Assembly: GCF_030936135.1 (NCBI RefSeq)
Contig: NC_082604.1
Location: 2,983,001-3,047,000, forward strand
DNA from: Gavia stellata
Taxonomy: Eukaryota; Chordata; Aves; Gaviiformes; Gaviidae
Direction: 5' to 3'
DNA length: 64,000 nt
The translations under genes were made by a program, and so were the position numbers. The notes beneath the pieces are model-generated. The model did not search any database and was not told where the DNA came from. It saw nothing but the letters and a program-made list of their open reading frames with translations. Of the stretch, positions 13,543 through 28,500 are shown piece after piece (the stretch's first letter is position 1; the number at the start of each line of letters is the position of its first letter).

Positions 13543-16500
13543 CTGCAAAGCAAAAAGAAAGGGGAAGACTTGAACAACATTCCTACGCTGCAGAGCAACC
13601 ACACCATCCCAATCTGACCCAGCAGACAGGCAAAGGTCACCACCAGTAGAGAAGGAGAGATTGGCAGCACACAGGAGATAGCAACAACTGACAAGCACCC
13701 TACCAAAGGTCACGTCTCCCCTCAACGAGGGGACAGCAGAAAAATATCTGCTCAGAGCACCACCAAACACAGACGGAGTTATGAGAAGATGGTGCAGCAG
13801 GCTCTGCCCTACCCCTCCCAAACACTTGAAAGACAGCAGAAGGAAGAAAATCATTCTAGCTTCATCAGCAAGGCTGCCGATGGTTAAGTTTGAGGCAGAC
13901 CATTTATATTGCTTCCGTTTCATTACCTACTTTATGTGCTATTTTCTGTCCCGCTTAATGCAACTGCAAATCCGATGGCCTCGCAATATCACACTCATCT
14001 TGACCGGCAAATTATGTTCAGCTTTGTTTGTGCTACTTTCCCCCATCTACTCATCCGGCCAAGTATGAGAAAGACCAGGTATTTAAGCAGTTGCTTTGCT
14101 GTAGTACATCTACCACAGCATTTCTTAGGCAGTCATCCAACTTTCTGGCCCTTGGATTCCTTTCCATAACATTTTTTTTTTTCTTTACTCAATTAAAGAG
14201 GGGATTGCTGAACTTACAACTCACCTCACAGCTGTGTTCATCTGCACAAAGTTTGCCCAGAGACATCTGAGTCTTGACTCTCCTCACAGCACACTCTTTG
14301 TCTGAAAGCCCATCAGACTGGGTGGAGATTTCAATGGGGATCTCTGGAGTCTGGGACAACATGTCCTCCAACTTCTCAGCCAACTCATCTTCCAGCTTGG
14401 TGGCCAGCTCATCCGGGCTGTTCGAATGATCGCTTGTGTTCCCCTCCTCTCCATCGGACACAGAGAAGTTCTCCGAGCTGAAGGTTGAGTAGGACTGGCA
14501 GCTACTAATGCAGCGGTGAGGTCTGCAAACCAGGAGAGTAGTTCAGCTTGTATCGCAGTGCCTCTGATTGCAAAGGAAAAGCAATTTCCTGGGTGCTGTG
14601 TTCGGCTACCCTGCTACAACTGGCCTCAACAGCCCCCACTCCTGGTGCCCACTCAGCCCTGGGTGAGCCTGTCCCCAGGAGCCCACTGCCAGCTAGAAAA
14701 GTTACAGCTTCTCAGTGGACAGGTTTCTGCGCACGCTCCCACTGCGCCGAGAAAGAACGAGCTGGCAAGCCAGCACAGCGTTACAGTTCGAACGTAAGGA
14801 ACTCTTGATTCTGATGTGTAGCAAGGGTACCAAGCAGCTTGCTTTCAAGACATATATCACAATCAAAAACCTCACAACATTAGTAGTGCAGTGAATGCAG
14901 AGTGGCTGCTACATCCTTACACAGGTTCCCCTGGCAAACCTCTCATCTTCCCTGCTGAAGCATGCAACGCAGAGCAGATTTTTTCACCTGTACTTTTAAC
15001 TGGCATCTTCAGTACGACAAGAATAGGGCTCGCTCACTGCCACAGGCAGCCTGGGCCGTTCAATCCTCTTCTCCCTAGCAGATACCGCTCAGGCGCAGTG
15101 CACGCAATACTGCCTGGTTGCTTCTCCACACTGGGCTAAGGGCTTGATCCTTCCAAAAACCTCTTTGAGCAAAACAGGTCCTATCCCTAGAAAAGGCTTT
15201 ACATCAGCTCTCCAAGAGCTTCTTCCCACCCTAAGAACACATCTCCAGCTGAGTCATAACTGATCTGCAAGGCTGACAGCAAGAGCTCTGCAAAGTGTTA
15301 GGCTGCCTTTCACATCTTGGAGCTATGGAAATCTACCACCTTTTAAATGATTTAGTTCAAGATCCGCATCTCTAAATTCATCTGTTCTTATTTGATCTTG
15401 TCTGCTACATGTTCGTATTAGCTGATCTGCCCTGGAGCATATTTTTCTTTAACAGTCCTTTTTCCTAAAGAAAGGCTGTACTGTAGGGTTCAAGCTAATT
15501 CAGCTGGGAATATCTGCATCACCTGGCAGGGATCCCAACAGCCAGTCTAGAATTTAGGTATGTGCACTCAAAAAATAAGCTCACAGTTACTTGAATGTGG
15601 AAATCACCTCCTGCCAGGATTCAACAGTAACGGTACAAAATATCAGTTGACTGAACACGCCAGGAGACCATAACAGGTCATCACATTGAATTCAGGAAAG
15701 GCAATTTGTCTTGCAAGTTAGTAAATCACAGAAGAAGCAACAATCACACAAGAACCATATGATTCAAAAAACTCACCTCACCCAGCGTTCTATCTCCAAC
15801 CCTAGGCAGGAATAATTTCCCAATAATCTGGGAAAAGTATGAGAACAGGGTGTGCAGACAGAGCCTGCTTTCTCCTGGCATACCTTCCTGGTTTGTACCG
15901 TTCAGCAAATCAGACTTTTGAGCTGAAGATCAAACCTGGATGACAGTGCTTAACAGCCACTGATGGATCTATACGCCATAAATTTAACATTATGACTTGT
16001 TTATATTTTGATTTCCACAGCATACCTTGACAATGAGCTCCACATCTGAAAATGTTTTGGATGGAAAAAGCAATTTCTTTTGGTCATTTTAAGCCCCCTG
16101 TTTGCTTCACTAGGTGTCTCTAACATGAATGTAAGGAATCATTCCTTGCCTATTTTCTCCACATAAATTACCATTCCATGCACCTCCAGTATTGCCTCTC
16201 CTCCTGCTAGACAAACATTCTTCATGGATTTAATCTCTTCTTCTATGGAAACCGTCTCTAACCATTCTTGTCACACTTCTCAGTACCTTTTCAAATTTTA
16301 CCATGGTCTCTGAGCTGCAGCAATGAAGGTGGCATTCAGGATTCAAGCTGCAGCTGTGCCGTGGGTGTACACAACAGCAGACAAACTTTTATTTTCTTTG
16401 CTCCTTTCCTAACAACCCTTAACCTGTTTGCCCACTGGATCACTTCTGCACTTCAAGCAGCTGTTTTCATAAAGCTGATGCACCAATGCCGTGATCTCTT

Positions 16501-19500
16501 TCCTGAGCACAGGACTGTAAAGCCCGCTATTACATCTGCTTAGGTAGGAACGCCCCCTCAAGTCTCTTATTTTACAGGCACCAGCACCAAATTTGATCTG
16601 CTGTTTTGTCACCCAGCTCCTCAAGCCTACTCGAATCAATTAGGAAGATGCTGGAGTCAGTCCCCCTGCAGCACCAGTTAATAAACAACATTTGAAAGAG
16701 TTCACAAAGGGTCCCAGCATTCAGTAAGTCTGATTCTGGTGAAACAGATGCAGCAGCTTATTTTTATAGGCTGAATAACGTTATCAAGTGTGATCAAGTT
16801 GTGCTACAAACAGCCTGCAAGCAGAAAAGCTGTGCTGGAGAAAACATCTCAGAACAGGCTGAAAACAGTGAGTGAACACGGAGGATCACTGAGAGCAGAT
16901 GGGAGGCACTGAATGTGACTCTGTTCCACAGTTTCAATGCTGGTGTGCAGCTGCTATAACAGTTCTCCTCCTGAGTTTTGTCCCGCCAAAGAGAGATTAG
17001 AGTGAATTCACCTTTTACCTTTGTCTACGAGGAAACTCCACTTCACTGTCTACTTCGCCCTCTTCCTCTTCTGAAGAGTCATCACCGCTCTGGGAGAAAA
17101 CAAGGACAAGAACGATATCACATTTGTGAAAGAACAAACATGCAACTCCATGGTTGCCCCTTGGTCCTCCAGGACAAAGTCACTGTGTCAACGGGCTGCA
17201 ACAATCTAGATAAGAAAAGAACTTGTGTATCAGTGAAAACTGACTCAGACATCTTCTTACCAGGAGATTATTTCAGGCAGTCTTAGTGCTGCCATTTCTG
17301 AATGTGGAGTGATTGACTTTGAAATACACTGGAGTACTTCAGCAGGCACTGAGTACATAACGTTCTGGATTTTTACAGAAGCAAATCAAGTAATTAGTAT
17401 CACACTGAAATCCACATAAATTATTGAACTGATCTGGCACTCCCGGCTTTACAATTTTGACCCTTTTCTACATGACGCCATCACAAAGCAGGATGGTGGA
17501 TAACACAGCCTTTGCTGGTGGGTTTCACCAACTAGAGAACATGAGTTTTCTTCCGTTATCTACTTCAGTGAGCACAGAACCTTTTATTCTCCTTTTCTCA
17601 TCCAAATCTACCCCTTGCACTCTTGTTCTTTTTACAGCTTCCTTCTCCTGTCCTATCTGAACTGACAACATCAGGTTCAGACTCTGCCTCTATCTCATCC
17701 CATCCCCTTGTAATATGAGCTCCTCCTCCTCCCTTCATTCAGGGCCCAAACCACACTCTTGGTCTGGTATTCATCCTCTTTTCCTTCACTTTTCCACCCA
17801 GGCCCAGTTTTCCTGCTTTTTGAACTCCACTCAGACTGGTTCCTACTTCTCTCACCACCTGGATGGAAGCAGGAGGAACAAAGAACAACTCCATTTCTGT
17901 ACAACTGTGCTGTAACATCGTTTTGACTCTCACAAAATCTTCACAAAATACATGAGAACTACGACTTTTGGTCAAGGGAGACAGTTGCTGGCAGGTACAG
18001 CAAAAGACCATAGCAAATGGTAAATGTCTGTTCCAAGGCACAGAAGTGCTACAGATTCTTAGTGAAACTGGTACATGATATTTAATATCACCAAAAGAAC
18101 GCATTTACCCCTTCCTTTGTTTTGAGAAAGGCTTGAAAACATTGAGACTGTTTCAACAACAAAAATTCAGGAGACCAAGTTTCAGCTGAAACAAAAACTG
18201 GCTAAATTGCAAGTAACAGAGAACTAGGCCCTATCAAAACCACATTTGACAACCCTCATTATTAGCAGCACACTCTGATATGCCTACAGTACTTCTCAAC
18301 GAAATTGACTTTAAAAGTATGTGCAGATCACCGAGCCAAGTTCAGATAGGCATGATTTCTTTAAGATAAAGTTGTGCATGTAACACTACTACTATGCATG
18401 TGGGAAACACGGCTTTGCTACTATCCTATATCCAGCCACCAGCCTATGCTACACACCTTCTTTTGGCAGAGAGGGAAAAGAGGAGCAAGCTTTGTTTTTT
18501 TTCAAATCGCTATGCTTTGTCCTTACCTTTTGAAGGGGTCTTGCTTTGCAAGGTAGCACTGAGGAAGCCATGTGCTGGGGAGTGCCTAGGGCGGACGCCG
18601 AATTACAGTTGCTGAAGCTCTCTTCCTCCATCTTCTCAATGAACTGCGCATTTTCGTATAGGGAAACAGACGTTGGTGACTGAGAATGGCTCATCCCCGT
18701 TTCAACAGATGACATCTGTACCTGACCACTGTCCTCTTCCCTGCACTGAAGACAGGAATTATATGGATCTGTTTTGCAACACTCCCAATGATCAGCTTTG
18801 CTTTCTTTGCTCTCCAGATTCCTTCGGCAATCTGCTTCCATGGCAGCGGAGATGAGATCGGGGCTGGAACCAGACATCCGCCTTTGCGCGTGGTTACTGA
18901 GAGGGCTCCGCAGCGCTGCTGCAGGGCCAAAGTACCTTAAGTTGTTTGCGCAGTTCGCAATATCTTGTCCGTGGGCATGAAGCCGTGAGTGATGGCCATG
19001 GGGATGGCTGTGGCCAGGTTGCTGCGGTAGGCCGGGATGATGAGAATGATTATGAGGTGGAGGTGGGGGTGCATCATCTTGCACTGGCTGGTTTTTCAAG
19101 ATCCCTGCAAAATCATTGTAGCTGCCTTTGCTGTTCCCTCGGCGGTGACGTGGTTTACTGCGGTAGCGGCTTTTGCCACTCAGTGTTGACATTTTGGGAC
19201 TTCCTGAGACTGGTGAACCATTGGATGCTGCTTCTGTGCTGGGTATGCCCTCTGACTTCAGTAGATCTGGCCTGAGAGACAGTCAGCAGAAGTTACACAT
19301 TAAACCGCAAACTAAGAAATGACATCGGCTCAGAGCCAGGATGAAGAGGCAGCTGTAGCCATAAGCACACTCAGCTTTCTAAAATTGACAGGCTTTCCTC
19401 CCCTTCAGCTGTTTGACTTCTGCATTTAGTTTCCTTTGATCCTCTCCACTCAATGTCCTTTCTGTTCAGCCCATCATGCTCTACACTCCTTTCTTGCTGC

Positions 19501-22500
19501 TTTCTTCCAATATCTGCCACATACTCTCCTTTTCCCGCTCTTATTTTGATGCTCTGCTCCCAAAATAGCTCCCTCCTAAGACCTTGGTGTAGGGCATGTC
19601 CCTTGCTATGTGCATATACAATGCTCCACACAATAGCGTCACAATCTGCCAATGGTTATCAGCCTGCTAATTTCAGAAGCACATGTGAATATTATTTCAG
19701 AAGTGATTATTCACTGTTAATCAGGACTCTCTAACTCCTGAAATCCCAGAAAAGGAAAGAATAAAACAGAAAGCTCCTCTGGAAAAAAAAAATTTAAAAA
19801 ATCTCACTTTCTGAAAGTCATGCAGAAGACAAATAGCTGAAAGGACAGCATGAATTCCCAAATCTCAAATCCCAATTTAATTCCTCAACAATGAATCCAT
19901 CCTCTCTGATGACTGGCTGATTTCCACAATCCCTCACCCTACTTACTACCATTCAAGTCAAGGATGATCTAACTGCTCTTTGCTTGGACAGTTAGGAATT
20001 CAAGATACACATTAGATACCTCCTGTCAAAGCACCATCATCTGTGAAAAAATCATCTGGACCAAACGGTTCCAGAGAGCTGCCCAGGTAGCAGGATGGCA
20101 GGACTCATCCCTTCTACCTTAAGATAATGAAACAATTGTGGTTCTGAGGACCAGACCAGGCCCAAGAGTGAACACCCCTTTGGCTTGTCCCGTGTTGTCA
20201 TCAGACTCAAAGGGAAGTAAGCTGCCTGCTCATCTCAGTGGGGATCTACCGCTGGTGCCTGGCACAGAACTAGGTTGTCGCTTCTTACCGTTTAGTCTGG
20301 CTGCCTGGTTTATGGGAGACCCCTTTTCTCTTCATCAGCTTCTCCACTGTATTGGGGTGGATTATTGGTCTGACTGGGTGGCGTTTGTAAGTCCCAGGGT
20401 ATTTCTTTTCCACTGCTTGTTCCCTCCTGAAACATTGTGGAAGACAAAAAAAAAAAAAAACAGATCAGTTCTCTCTTTATCCAGCTGCAGCTCCTGCTGG
20501 ACAGAAACCCAGCTCCACTGCGAGCACACTGCGTGCCTGTTTCTCAGCTATGGCTGGGTGCAACACAACATACTGTTCTGGGAAAGGACAAAGTCATTTT
20601 CTAAATTCTCTCTGCAGAGATCAGGCAATTGGAACAGGGCCCTGGCGCGCAGTTCAGAAAGAGCACTGCTTTTCTCTTTACAAAGGGGCCAAAGATGCCA
20701 ACACCAAATGGGAAAGGTGCCTTTCTCCCAGGCAGTAACACTGGGTAAAGATACGTGCACTAAGAGGTCTGCAGTAATCTACTTTTAAGGGGCCTCCCTC
20801 TGCTTGCCAGCTCTTTCTTTACCCTGTAAGTTTGTCAGGGGACACTAAGTCTACAAGTACTACTATGCAGTTTAAAAATGAAGCATTGTTTTTTTTCTCC
20901 TGTACGGATATTGCCACATGCATGGCATGCCATTATGCCCAGAGATACATACTTTATGAGCTCCTTCTCACGGACCTCCAGCTGCAGCATAATAGCGCTG
21001 AGCTCCATGTATAAGTTATTGGCTCGCTCCAGCTTCCTCTCATAGTGTTCGCGGATATCCAATGCATGTCTGAAAAACAGAAAAGTCATTATTCAACAGT
21101 CTGATGTCCACGGACCAAGAGAGAAGAATAAGGAAAAGTACAGGTGCTTTAGGAAAACGCCTTCTACAAGCCAAATTTGCCAGCTGCATTGCACTGAACC
21201 CCAGACAGAGCTAACAGTGAATGACAATTAAGAGCTTGATACAGCAATGAATCATTATATGATTTAGAAGGCGTTTAACAGTCTTGAAAGAGCGGCAATG
21301 CTTCCACTAGAGAAGCTGCAAATGCCTCACATGCATCCACAAGCCCTTTGGCCGAGCCCTGACCATCCTGTTTGCATAGAGAAGGGGCTAAGTCAGCTTC
21401 TAAAGACACAGGGAAAGAAGTCATCTGTTTGTATTTCATAAAAAGCAATATGCCCCTACAGCTCTAGTATAGTTGCAGAAGACATCTTGAACCACAGCGG
21501 AAAGATGTGACCATCAAAAGCTCCCTAGGGCTAGGGAACACTGATCGGCAACTACATCAAACTGGCTGAACAAGGTTTCCTTTGGTTTCTCAGGTTTGAC
21601 ATAGAACTGCTTCTTGGTGTTTTATGTTTCTCTGTCATAACTATATTTACAAATTTGTATCACAGAAGATAACACTTCCCTTTCTTAAATAAACATTCTG
21701 CTTTCATTTTTAAGTTGGTCTAATGTTCCAAATGAATTTCAGTGGGCTGATAAATCGGAGTGTGTTCACTTCTCTGGAAATAACTAATCCAAAGAAAGTA
21801 TCAGGGCAGAGAAAGCTCACAGCAAACTGCAAGATGCATTTTCGACTGAGATGGATGTACCTGCTTAGTGCTGTTATCACAAACACCAAAACTCAGGCAG
21901 AAATATTCCCTGGTAAACACACAAGCCTTTGCCTGTCTGGCCTGGAGGAAACTGTTCAGACTGCCTAAGAGAGTTTCCACTGTTTCTCTCTCTCTCTAGG
22001 TTTCCATCAGCCAAGCAGTGCTCAAGGCCTAGGGCATGCCCGTGCAAACTTCAGTTTCCGGACTCACAAGGAATTTAGGCTGCCCGAATTTATGCCACCA
22101 GGAATACTGAGTCCTGTTTTGGGGTCCTCAGCACAAAAGGAGCGTGAAAACAGGCAGGGGCTGGAGCACATGCCCTGTGAAGAGAAGCTGAGGGAGCTGG
22201 GCTCATTCAGCTGGAGAAGAGAAGGCTGGATGGGAAAAGTGAGCAGTAAACATAAAAGACCGTCAACAGACCTCAGCTCTTCTCTTCGACGGCGAATCAA
22301 TTCTTCATCTAGCCGGTGGATACAAGTTCCTTCACTTTTAATTTTCTCAAAATGTTTCTTCACTTCTTCTCTCCATTCAGCCTAGGAAAGCAATCTACTT
22401 TTAGGTATTTACAAAGAATTGGGATCGCTAGTTGCACCAAAGAAAAACTCTTGGGCAACGTTCTTTGTGTCTGCAGAAAATTACAGGTTTGGGTTGAAAA

Positions 22501-25500
22501 CGTGTTTCTGTCAGCTGAATTATTTTGGGTAACAACATTGCTGCATGTTTCGTTTCAGCATTTTCAAATGGTATTTCCAATTTTGTGCTCCAATTAGATC
22601 ATTTAAAACATATCTGCATTTTCTAAAAAGTACTTTTAACAATTCCTAAAGCTCTTTTCATCCTAAGACAACATTTTCTTCCCTTCTGCCATTTAAAGTA
22701 AACAGAAAGGCTTATGATTTGGAAAGCTATATTCATGACAACGATGACTGTCACTAGGGTGATACTAACTCTATTTGCCCTTTGACGCCCTGCTTCTTGC
22801 AGCTTTAATAAATGCACCCACCTCCTCACATACACCCCAACAATGTACAGATCCTCTGTACTGGAGGCAAGGTTTCATTTTCATTCCCTCCTTGGGAGCC
22901 GACAATAGCTCGCTGGGTAGGACTCAGAGGAATCTCTAAGAACATCCTTCTAGATCTTCCCTGAAAGTCCCAGAGTCCCTTCAGTGCCCTGTAACAGCAT
23001 TTTGTCCCACTGGCTGCCCCGCTCATCTTCACTGTAAATGCAATGGTTCTGCCCTCAGCAGCCTCACGGTCTCCTGTACAACAGTACTGGGAGGACAGCT
23101 GGGAGCAGAACATCTGAAGTCAGCAGTCTCAGGGAGGAGCAAATGAGACAACGCTGAGTTTCTGACTAAAGTCGGCAGATGTCTCAGTTTGTGAAAGCCT
23201 GGGTAAAAGCTTTTCAAATACCCATCAGTTTGCTTCTCCCCAGGAATCAAATTGCAGTCATGGATCCAGACTTTTGCTGTACTCGATGCAGCCTCCGAAA
23301 TCAGATCCTTGGAGCTAGCTCTAGTACTCATGGGCTACAGCCATTCTCCAGTTACCTGTGATTTGAAATAGGTTTCCTGAGGAGTAGCCAGCACGTCAGC
23401 AGATGCGATATCCAGGTGCATCAGTGTCTGCCGGAAGGAGGGACGATTCCGGGGCTTGCTCTGCCTGGAGCAAAACAGACAAGTACCCAAGCATGAGATG
23501 AGGTTAACATTGCTAGCTTCTCCTACCCTTCTGAAAGGGTTTCTCACTAGAACATACTCTCTGAATTATGTAGCTGACAGATTAGACCAAAGGAGCTTTT
23601 CTGGTTTTCTCTTTTGCTGAATATGAGTTTATTGTGCTAGAGTTGTTTTGAATTCAGTTTTTGGTTTGTGATGATCTATTCTGAAGAAACAAGAGAGATG
23701 AAAACCGTTTAAAATAGGAAAATGCGAATACAAAGTCCAAGATAGGATATGAACTGAAACTGTTCCTAACTGCTTTGTCAAGAAGAAACAGATCTCAGTT
23801 ATCCCATTAATTTCCAAATTTTATAATGGAAATACTCAATCTAGTAGAAATGATAATTTACATTCAAGGAAACAGGGCATTTATAAACACCAAATGTATC
23901 TATGTTGCCACGTAGTACATGCCTGAGCCTACACAGTGTTGTAACGCACTGAACATCTCTGTAAGATCCCATTCAAGTACAAAACCATTTGTATCTTTGA
24001 GAAAAGAGACCAGTACTCCAGCTTCTGGACTGAACCCACCAGACTTGCTGCATGGATGGAGCACTCAGGACAAGAAACAGCTTCTTCAGCCACCTCTCCC
24101 CTACAAACCACCTACTTCCACTAGATGGGGATACCAGTGTACGTACTGGGTGTTCAGAGCTGCACAAGCTGCCTCCTGCCCTTTGCAGCCTTGCGCAGAA
24201 GCACGGCCAAGCAGAGCACGTCTCAGCACTGATACTGCAACAGCATGACCTGCTGCAGCTTAGGGTCAGGGGGGTAAACACCCGCTTGAAAAGATCCATA
24301 AATGCTCTGGCCTGTTTCTCCCTCTGTGCCATCGGAAAGATGGTGGGTAAAACTCATGGCGTGGCAAAATGCTGGAAGAACACTCACACTCTGTGTCAAG
24401 ATGCAATTACAAAGACAAAGCATTAATGCATAACCCAAGACCAAGAATTTCAACTCTAATCTGGCACGTGGAGGAAACTGAAAGCATTTGCCATATCTAT
24501 ACCTGTAAAATCCTGGTTTCATACAGAAAGCTCGAATTTCTCTATGTCCAGTTCAAAAGCCAGCCACTTACAAGGGGGCTTCAGAGTGGAAAATCATTTC
24601 CTTTCACTCTGGAGCCAGCCTCAAGAAATTTTACTCCTACTTTCCTTCCAGCTCCTTTTCTTTTCCCACAGAGCTACCTTTTATCACCTACTTTGCTACA
24701 ACAAAGCAACCACCTCTGTGAAGGCTACTGAAGATGACCTTCATGCTGCCTGCTCCTGATTCACACTGGACAGGCAACTCAGGGGTAACCACCACCCTGC
24801 TGGGGCCCCCCCATCAAGCTCTACACCCCCACTTCTCTCCTGTTCAACTCCTTCCCCCTCACTAGCCTGTCTCAACAGCGCCTGCCCACTCCCTCCCCTG
24901 CCCCGTCCACCCAGCAAACCAGATGGGTCTCTTCTTACTTCCTCTAAGCTCCAAACGTCCTTCTGGGACCCGAGCCTGCTGCCACAAGGAAGCAGAATCC
25001 AAAATGTTAAAACTGATTGCTTTCATGACAAATGTGAGAGTATTTAGGGCCCTCTGCTCCGGGGTCAACACTCCCACCCTGACTCTGGTTTCATCGGTTT
25101 TACTGGGCATCTGGCAAGAGCTGGGAGCCAGCCCTAGGTCTGTGCGGGGTTCAGGCTCTTACCAGGTCTGCTTCATGAGGATTTTGAAGCCATCTGGGCA
25201 GGTGGAAGGGACGGGAAGGTGCAAGCTGTTACTGCCCACTCCCCAAATGATGGCCGAAGAGTCCACGTCCTTGTAGGGAATCTCTCCCGTAAGCAGCTCC
25301 CACAAAACTACCCCAAAGGACCTGATGAAGAAATAAGCCAGGAGAAAAACTTCTGTGTGAATTCAATTTAACAGAAACATCTGAAGCTTGGAAAAAAATC
25401 CCTTTTTTTGTCAGGTATGTCTGATCTGAAATTGCAAGTAGGTGCAACGGTTTTTATATACTGGTTTTTAACCAAGAGTAGCTATTTCACACACCAGGTA

Positions 25501-28500
25501 ACTCTCCCTCCTCTGCCCCAGCACTGGGCTGAACACCAAGCCACACTGGTTGTCACCCACCCTTTCCTATTTCTTTGTAAGATTTTAAAAGTCCTGAAAG
25601 CACGTTTTCTGTATAGATTAAGTCTTATTCCTCTTAAATGAAAAGGAAAGTTAGGTTTTCTGAGATAGACTTTTGACTGTTTTTACTGGTAGTAACAGAT
25701 CATCTACTACTGGACAGACAGAACTGATAAGTGTCTTAACAGAGACAACACAACAAACGTTTTGTGGGTTTTTTACATTTCATATAACTTTTTCTTCCCC
25801 TAGCCAAAAGCTCCCTCTGCTGTCACGTGTACTCCTAGGTAAGAGTTTCATAGGTTTGAGACTCATCACTATGACGACTGCAACATAGAAATTAAGAAAC
25901 AAATGCAACATGCGTAAGTGTCGGTATCAGAAGCACATGGAGTCTCATCTGATACTTCTTTTTTGTGCTGAAGCGAGGAAGGCTAAAGAAAGAAAAAATT
26001 AATTAAGAGAACTTTGCCTGGGAAAGAACCTCCTATTACAAGAACTGAAAGATACAGGTAAGAGAACTCACGTTGCTTCTCTTCCTTAGTGAAACGATCA
26101 GTGAGGACCAAAACCTTAATTTATAACCGCAGTTATTTGTCTTATTTACAATCTTCACTCAATAAAACAGTAAAGAAGTAACAAACCAGTCAATTCAGAG
26201 GTAAGCAAAATGCTGCCGAGAACCAACCCCACTCCTACTGCACGTTAACACCCAGGCTGCGATACGAGGTGACGTACGACCCTCTCCATTCCAAACCCAG
26301 ACGTATCACCTTACTTGCATGCCCCATCCTTCTGTGGGACACCAACCCTGCCAAGCTTGGTGGCAAGTCAAACCAGGAGAAAAGCGAGAAGTGTGTTTCT
26401 GGCTTGTATGAACATCAAGTTGCTTTTATTAAGTACAGAAGAATATCTAAGGGACAAACTGCCTGGGTCTGAGCAACCATCAGTCAGGACACAGAACTTC
26501 ATGTGAAAAACGTTGCACTTTCAAAGCCCATTGGCTTCAAATCATGTGGGGAAAAAAAACCCCAAAACAAGCAGCATTTGAACATTTTTTCTCTTGAAAT
26601 CTTTTTTCCCGCAGGCTGCAGGAAAGCAGGGATCCAAGTGGTTGGACAGCCTACCAGGAACCCCCATCTGGTTTCAGCTTTGTTATGATTAAGAACTGAC
26701 AAAGGATTTTCAAGACTCCTGATAAGATTATAGATTTATTTTTTTAGCATGCTGTTAAAGATGAGAGAGAGCAGACGTCTAAGCAGCTTAGGAACTGTTC
26801 TCATTTGTTGTCAGCATTCATGAACATTGCTTTTACTTATCTTGGGGGAGGAATGGATGTCAAGGAGGAGTCTGAGCATTCCCCACTGCAGCGGACTGAA
26901 GAGGAACTTGCACCAAAGGCACCTCTAGGTTTGCACCAAAGAACAAAATCTCTAAGTCACTGAGGAAAGGAGTAGAGGAGTGCCCACAGCCCTCAGAGCA
27001 GGGCAAGAGCTGGTTTTGATGCTCCACACAATATTCCTGAACCTAAGCCACTCTGAAGGACAGAAAGCTGAGGGTGGAAATCCAGCACCATTCCTCCTCA
27101 TGACCTTGTGATTCAAAGGGAGGAGCTCAGAAGACAAACGGTGAGTGTATTTTCCTTCCAAAACAACCCGAGAGTTTCTCCTACAAGAGCTGGCTATGCT
27201 ATGGCCTGCTACATCCGCACAAAATGAACACGCAAAACACTGCGGGCAGAAGAGCTGAATACCGCAGATTACAAGACCTTCCCTTTCCCTACAGGAAATC
27301 TTGACTTAAAGTCATGACCCAGCTCCGAGCTAAAACACCAGCAGCAGGCTGCTGTCTGGCTCCACTCACGCTCTAAACCACCCACAGCTTCGACCTGCAG
27401 CTTCATGCTGCGTAAGGGAGGGGACAGCATTTGAAGTTGAAAAACCACAAGAAGGAAAATTCATCCTGGCTGTAGAGCAGGGAGAAGGCCATTTGTCTTG
27501 GCTACTGACATTTAATATGCAGAAATAACAAGATGAGGTTCCCTTGAGGACCCTGAAACCTGTGGAGAGGCATCCCAAAGGAGCTCCAAGGCTGAGTCCT
27601 CTCTCAAGCGTTTTTAATAGCACGGAGATCTGAACCTTTCCTTGTATTCCTTTGGACACGGAGTACATTTCACATGGGATGGAAGCAGGTGTTCAAAACT
27701 CTTCCAATGTGTCCTGGTTTCCTCCCTCTTGGATCCGGGGTTAGATTCACTGGACTATAATCCTGTGGCTGTACATATAACAGCCAAGCCCAGTATGCAG
27801 AAAGCAAAAGGTGGGCGGACCCTCCAAGCGAGCAGAGCAGAGGCCTCCCTACACCTCAAGCGTGGTCCTGAAGTGGGTAGAAAGCAAGTGAAAAATACCC
27901 TGGCTGCAGAAGTTGCTGAGGGGGCCCTGAGCACCAGGAGTGGAAGAAGGTTCTGGCCTGAATAATGACACAGGGAAGAACCGTTGCATTTGCTTACTGC
28001 AAGACACAGATAGTCTGCACGGAGTCTCATTAGGCACCTTCAGATCTCACCACACAGCTTTTACACACGTATGTCATTTCTCCTTCCGTTATAGCCCATC
28101 GTTCAGTAACGAAGTTCAGGGCACTAGGCAGATGGAGAAAGGAATAGTCCACCACAGAGCAAACTATTCTCATGCCCAGGATGAGAAAAGAGTGCTGAAT
28201 ATGTAAATTGCTGGAAAACCAAGTAGCTAAACAGAAGGTGAAGATACTTAAACATTAATACTACTCACCAGATATCCACCTTTTCAGAGACGGGCTCATT
28301 GCGTATCACCTCTGGGGCCATCCAAGCCACAGTTCCCGCAAAAGACATTTTGGTACTTTTATCACTGAGTTCTTTAGATGTACCAAAATCTGAAATTTTT
28401 ACTGCATCTGTGTGTGTAACTAAAACACTGGAGAGAAAAGAAAAAAAATAAAAAAGAAATCAGCATTTTGCAGTTTTGCTTGTAAGTCAACAGCCCCTGG

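Larger units (their letters stand above)
13543..18526 (-). other. MAP3K13 introns in the 3' part
   Basis: 13543-14224, 14523-17018 and 17090-18526 are non-coding apart from exons 14225-14522 and 17019-17089. No repeat, RNA gene or nested frame was recognised. Confidence 0.75.
19272..22271 (-). other. MAP3K13 introns around the zipper exons
   Basis: 19272-20288, 20427-20952 and 21070-22271. A plus-strand A run lies at about 20447-20460, just upstream (on minus) of exon 20289-20426. A CR1 relic sits at about 22090-22240. Confidence 0.75.
22382..28268 (-). other. MAP3K13 introns within the kinase region
   Basis: 22382-23355, 23465-25162 and 25322-28268. Only chance open frames; no transposable element recognised with confidence. 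Confidence 0.7.

Noticed and set aside
13441-13923. 160-codon minus-strand frame ending at the MAP3K13 stop
   Set aside because: Only its last 33 codons are exon; the rest is intron read-through upstream of a clear acceptor.
20138-20788. 216-codon plus-strand frame
   Set aside because: Lies antisense over a conserved MAP3K13 exon and has no homology of its own.
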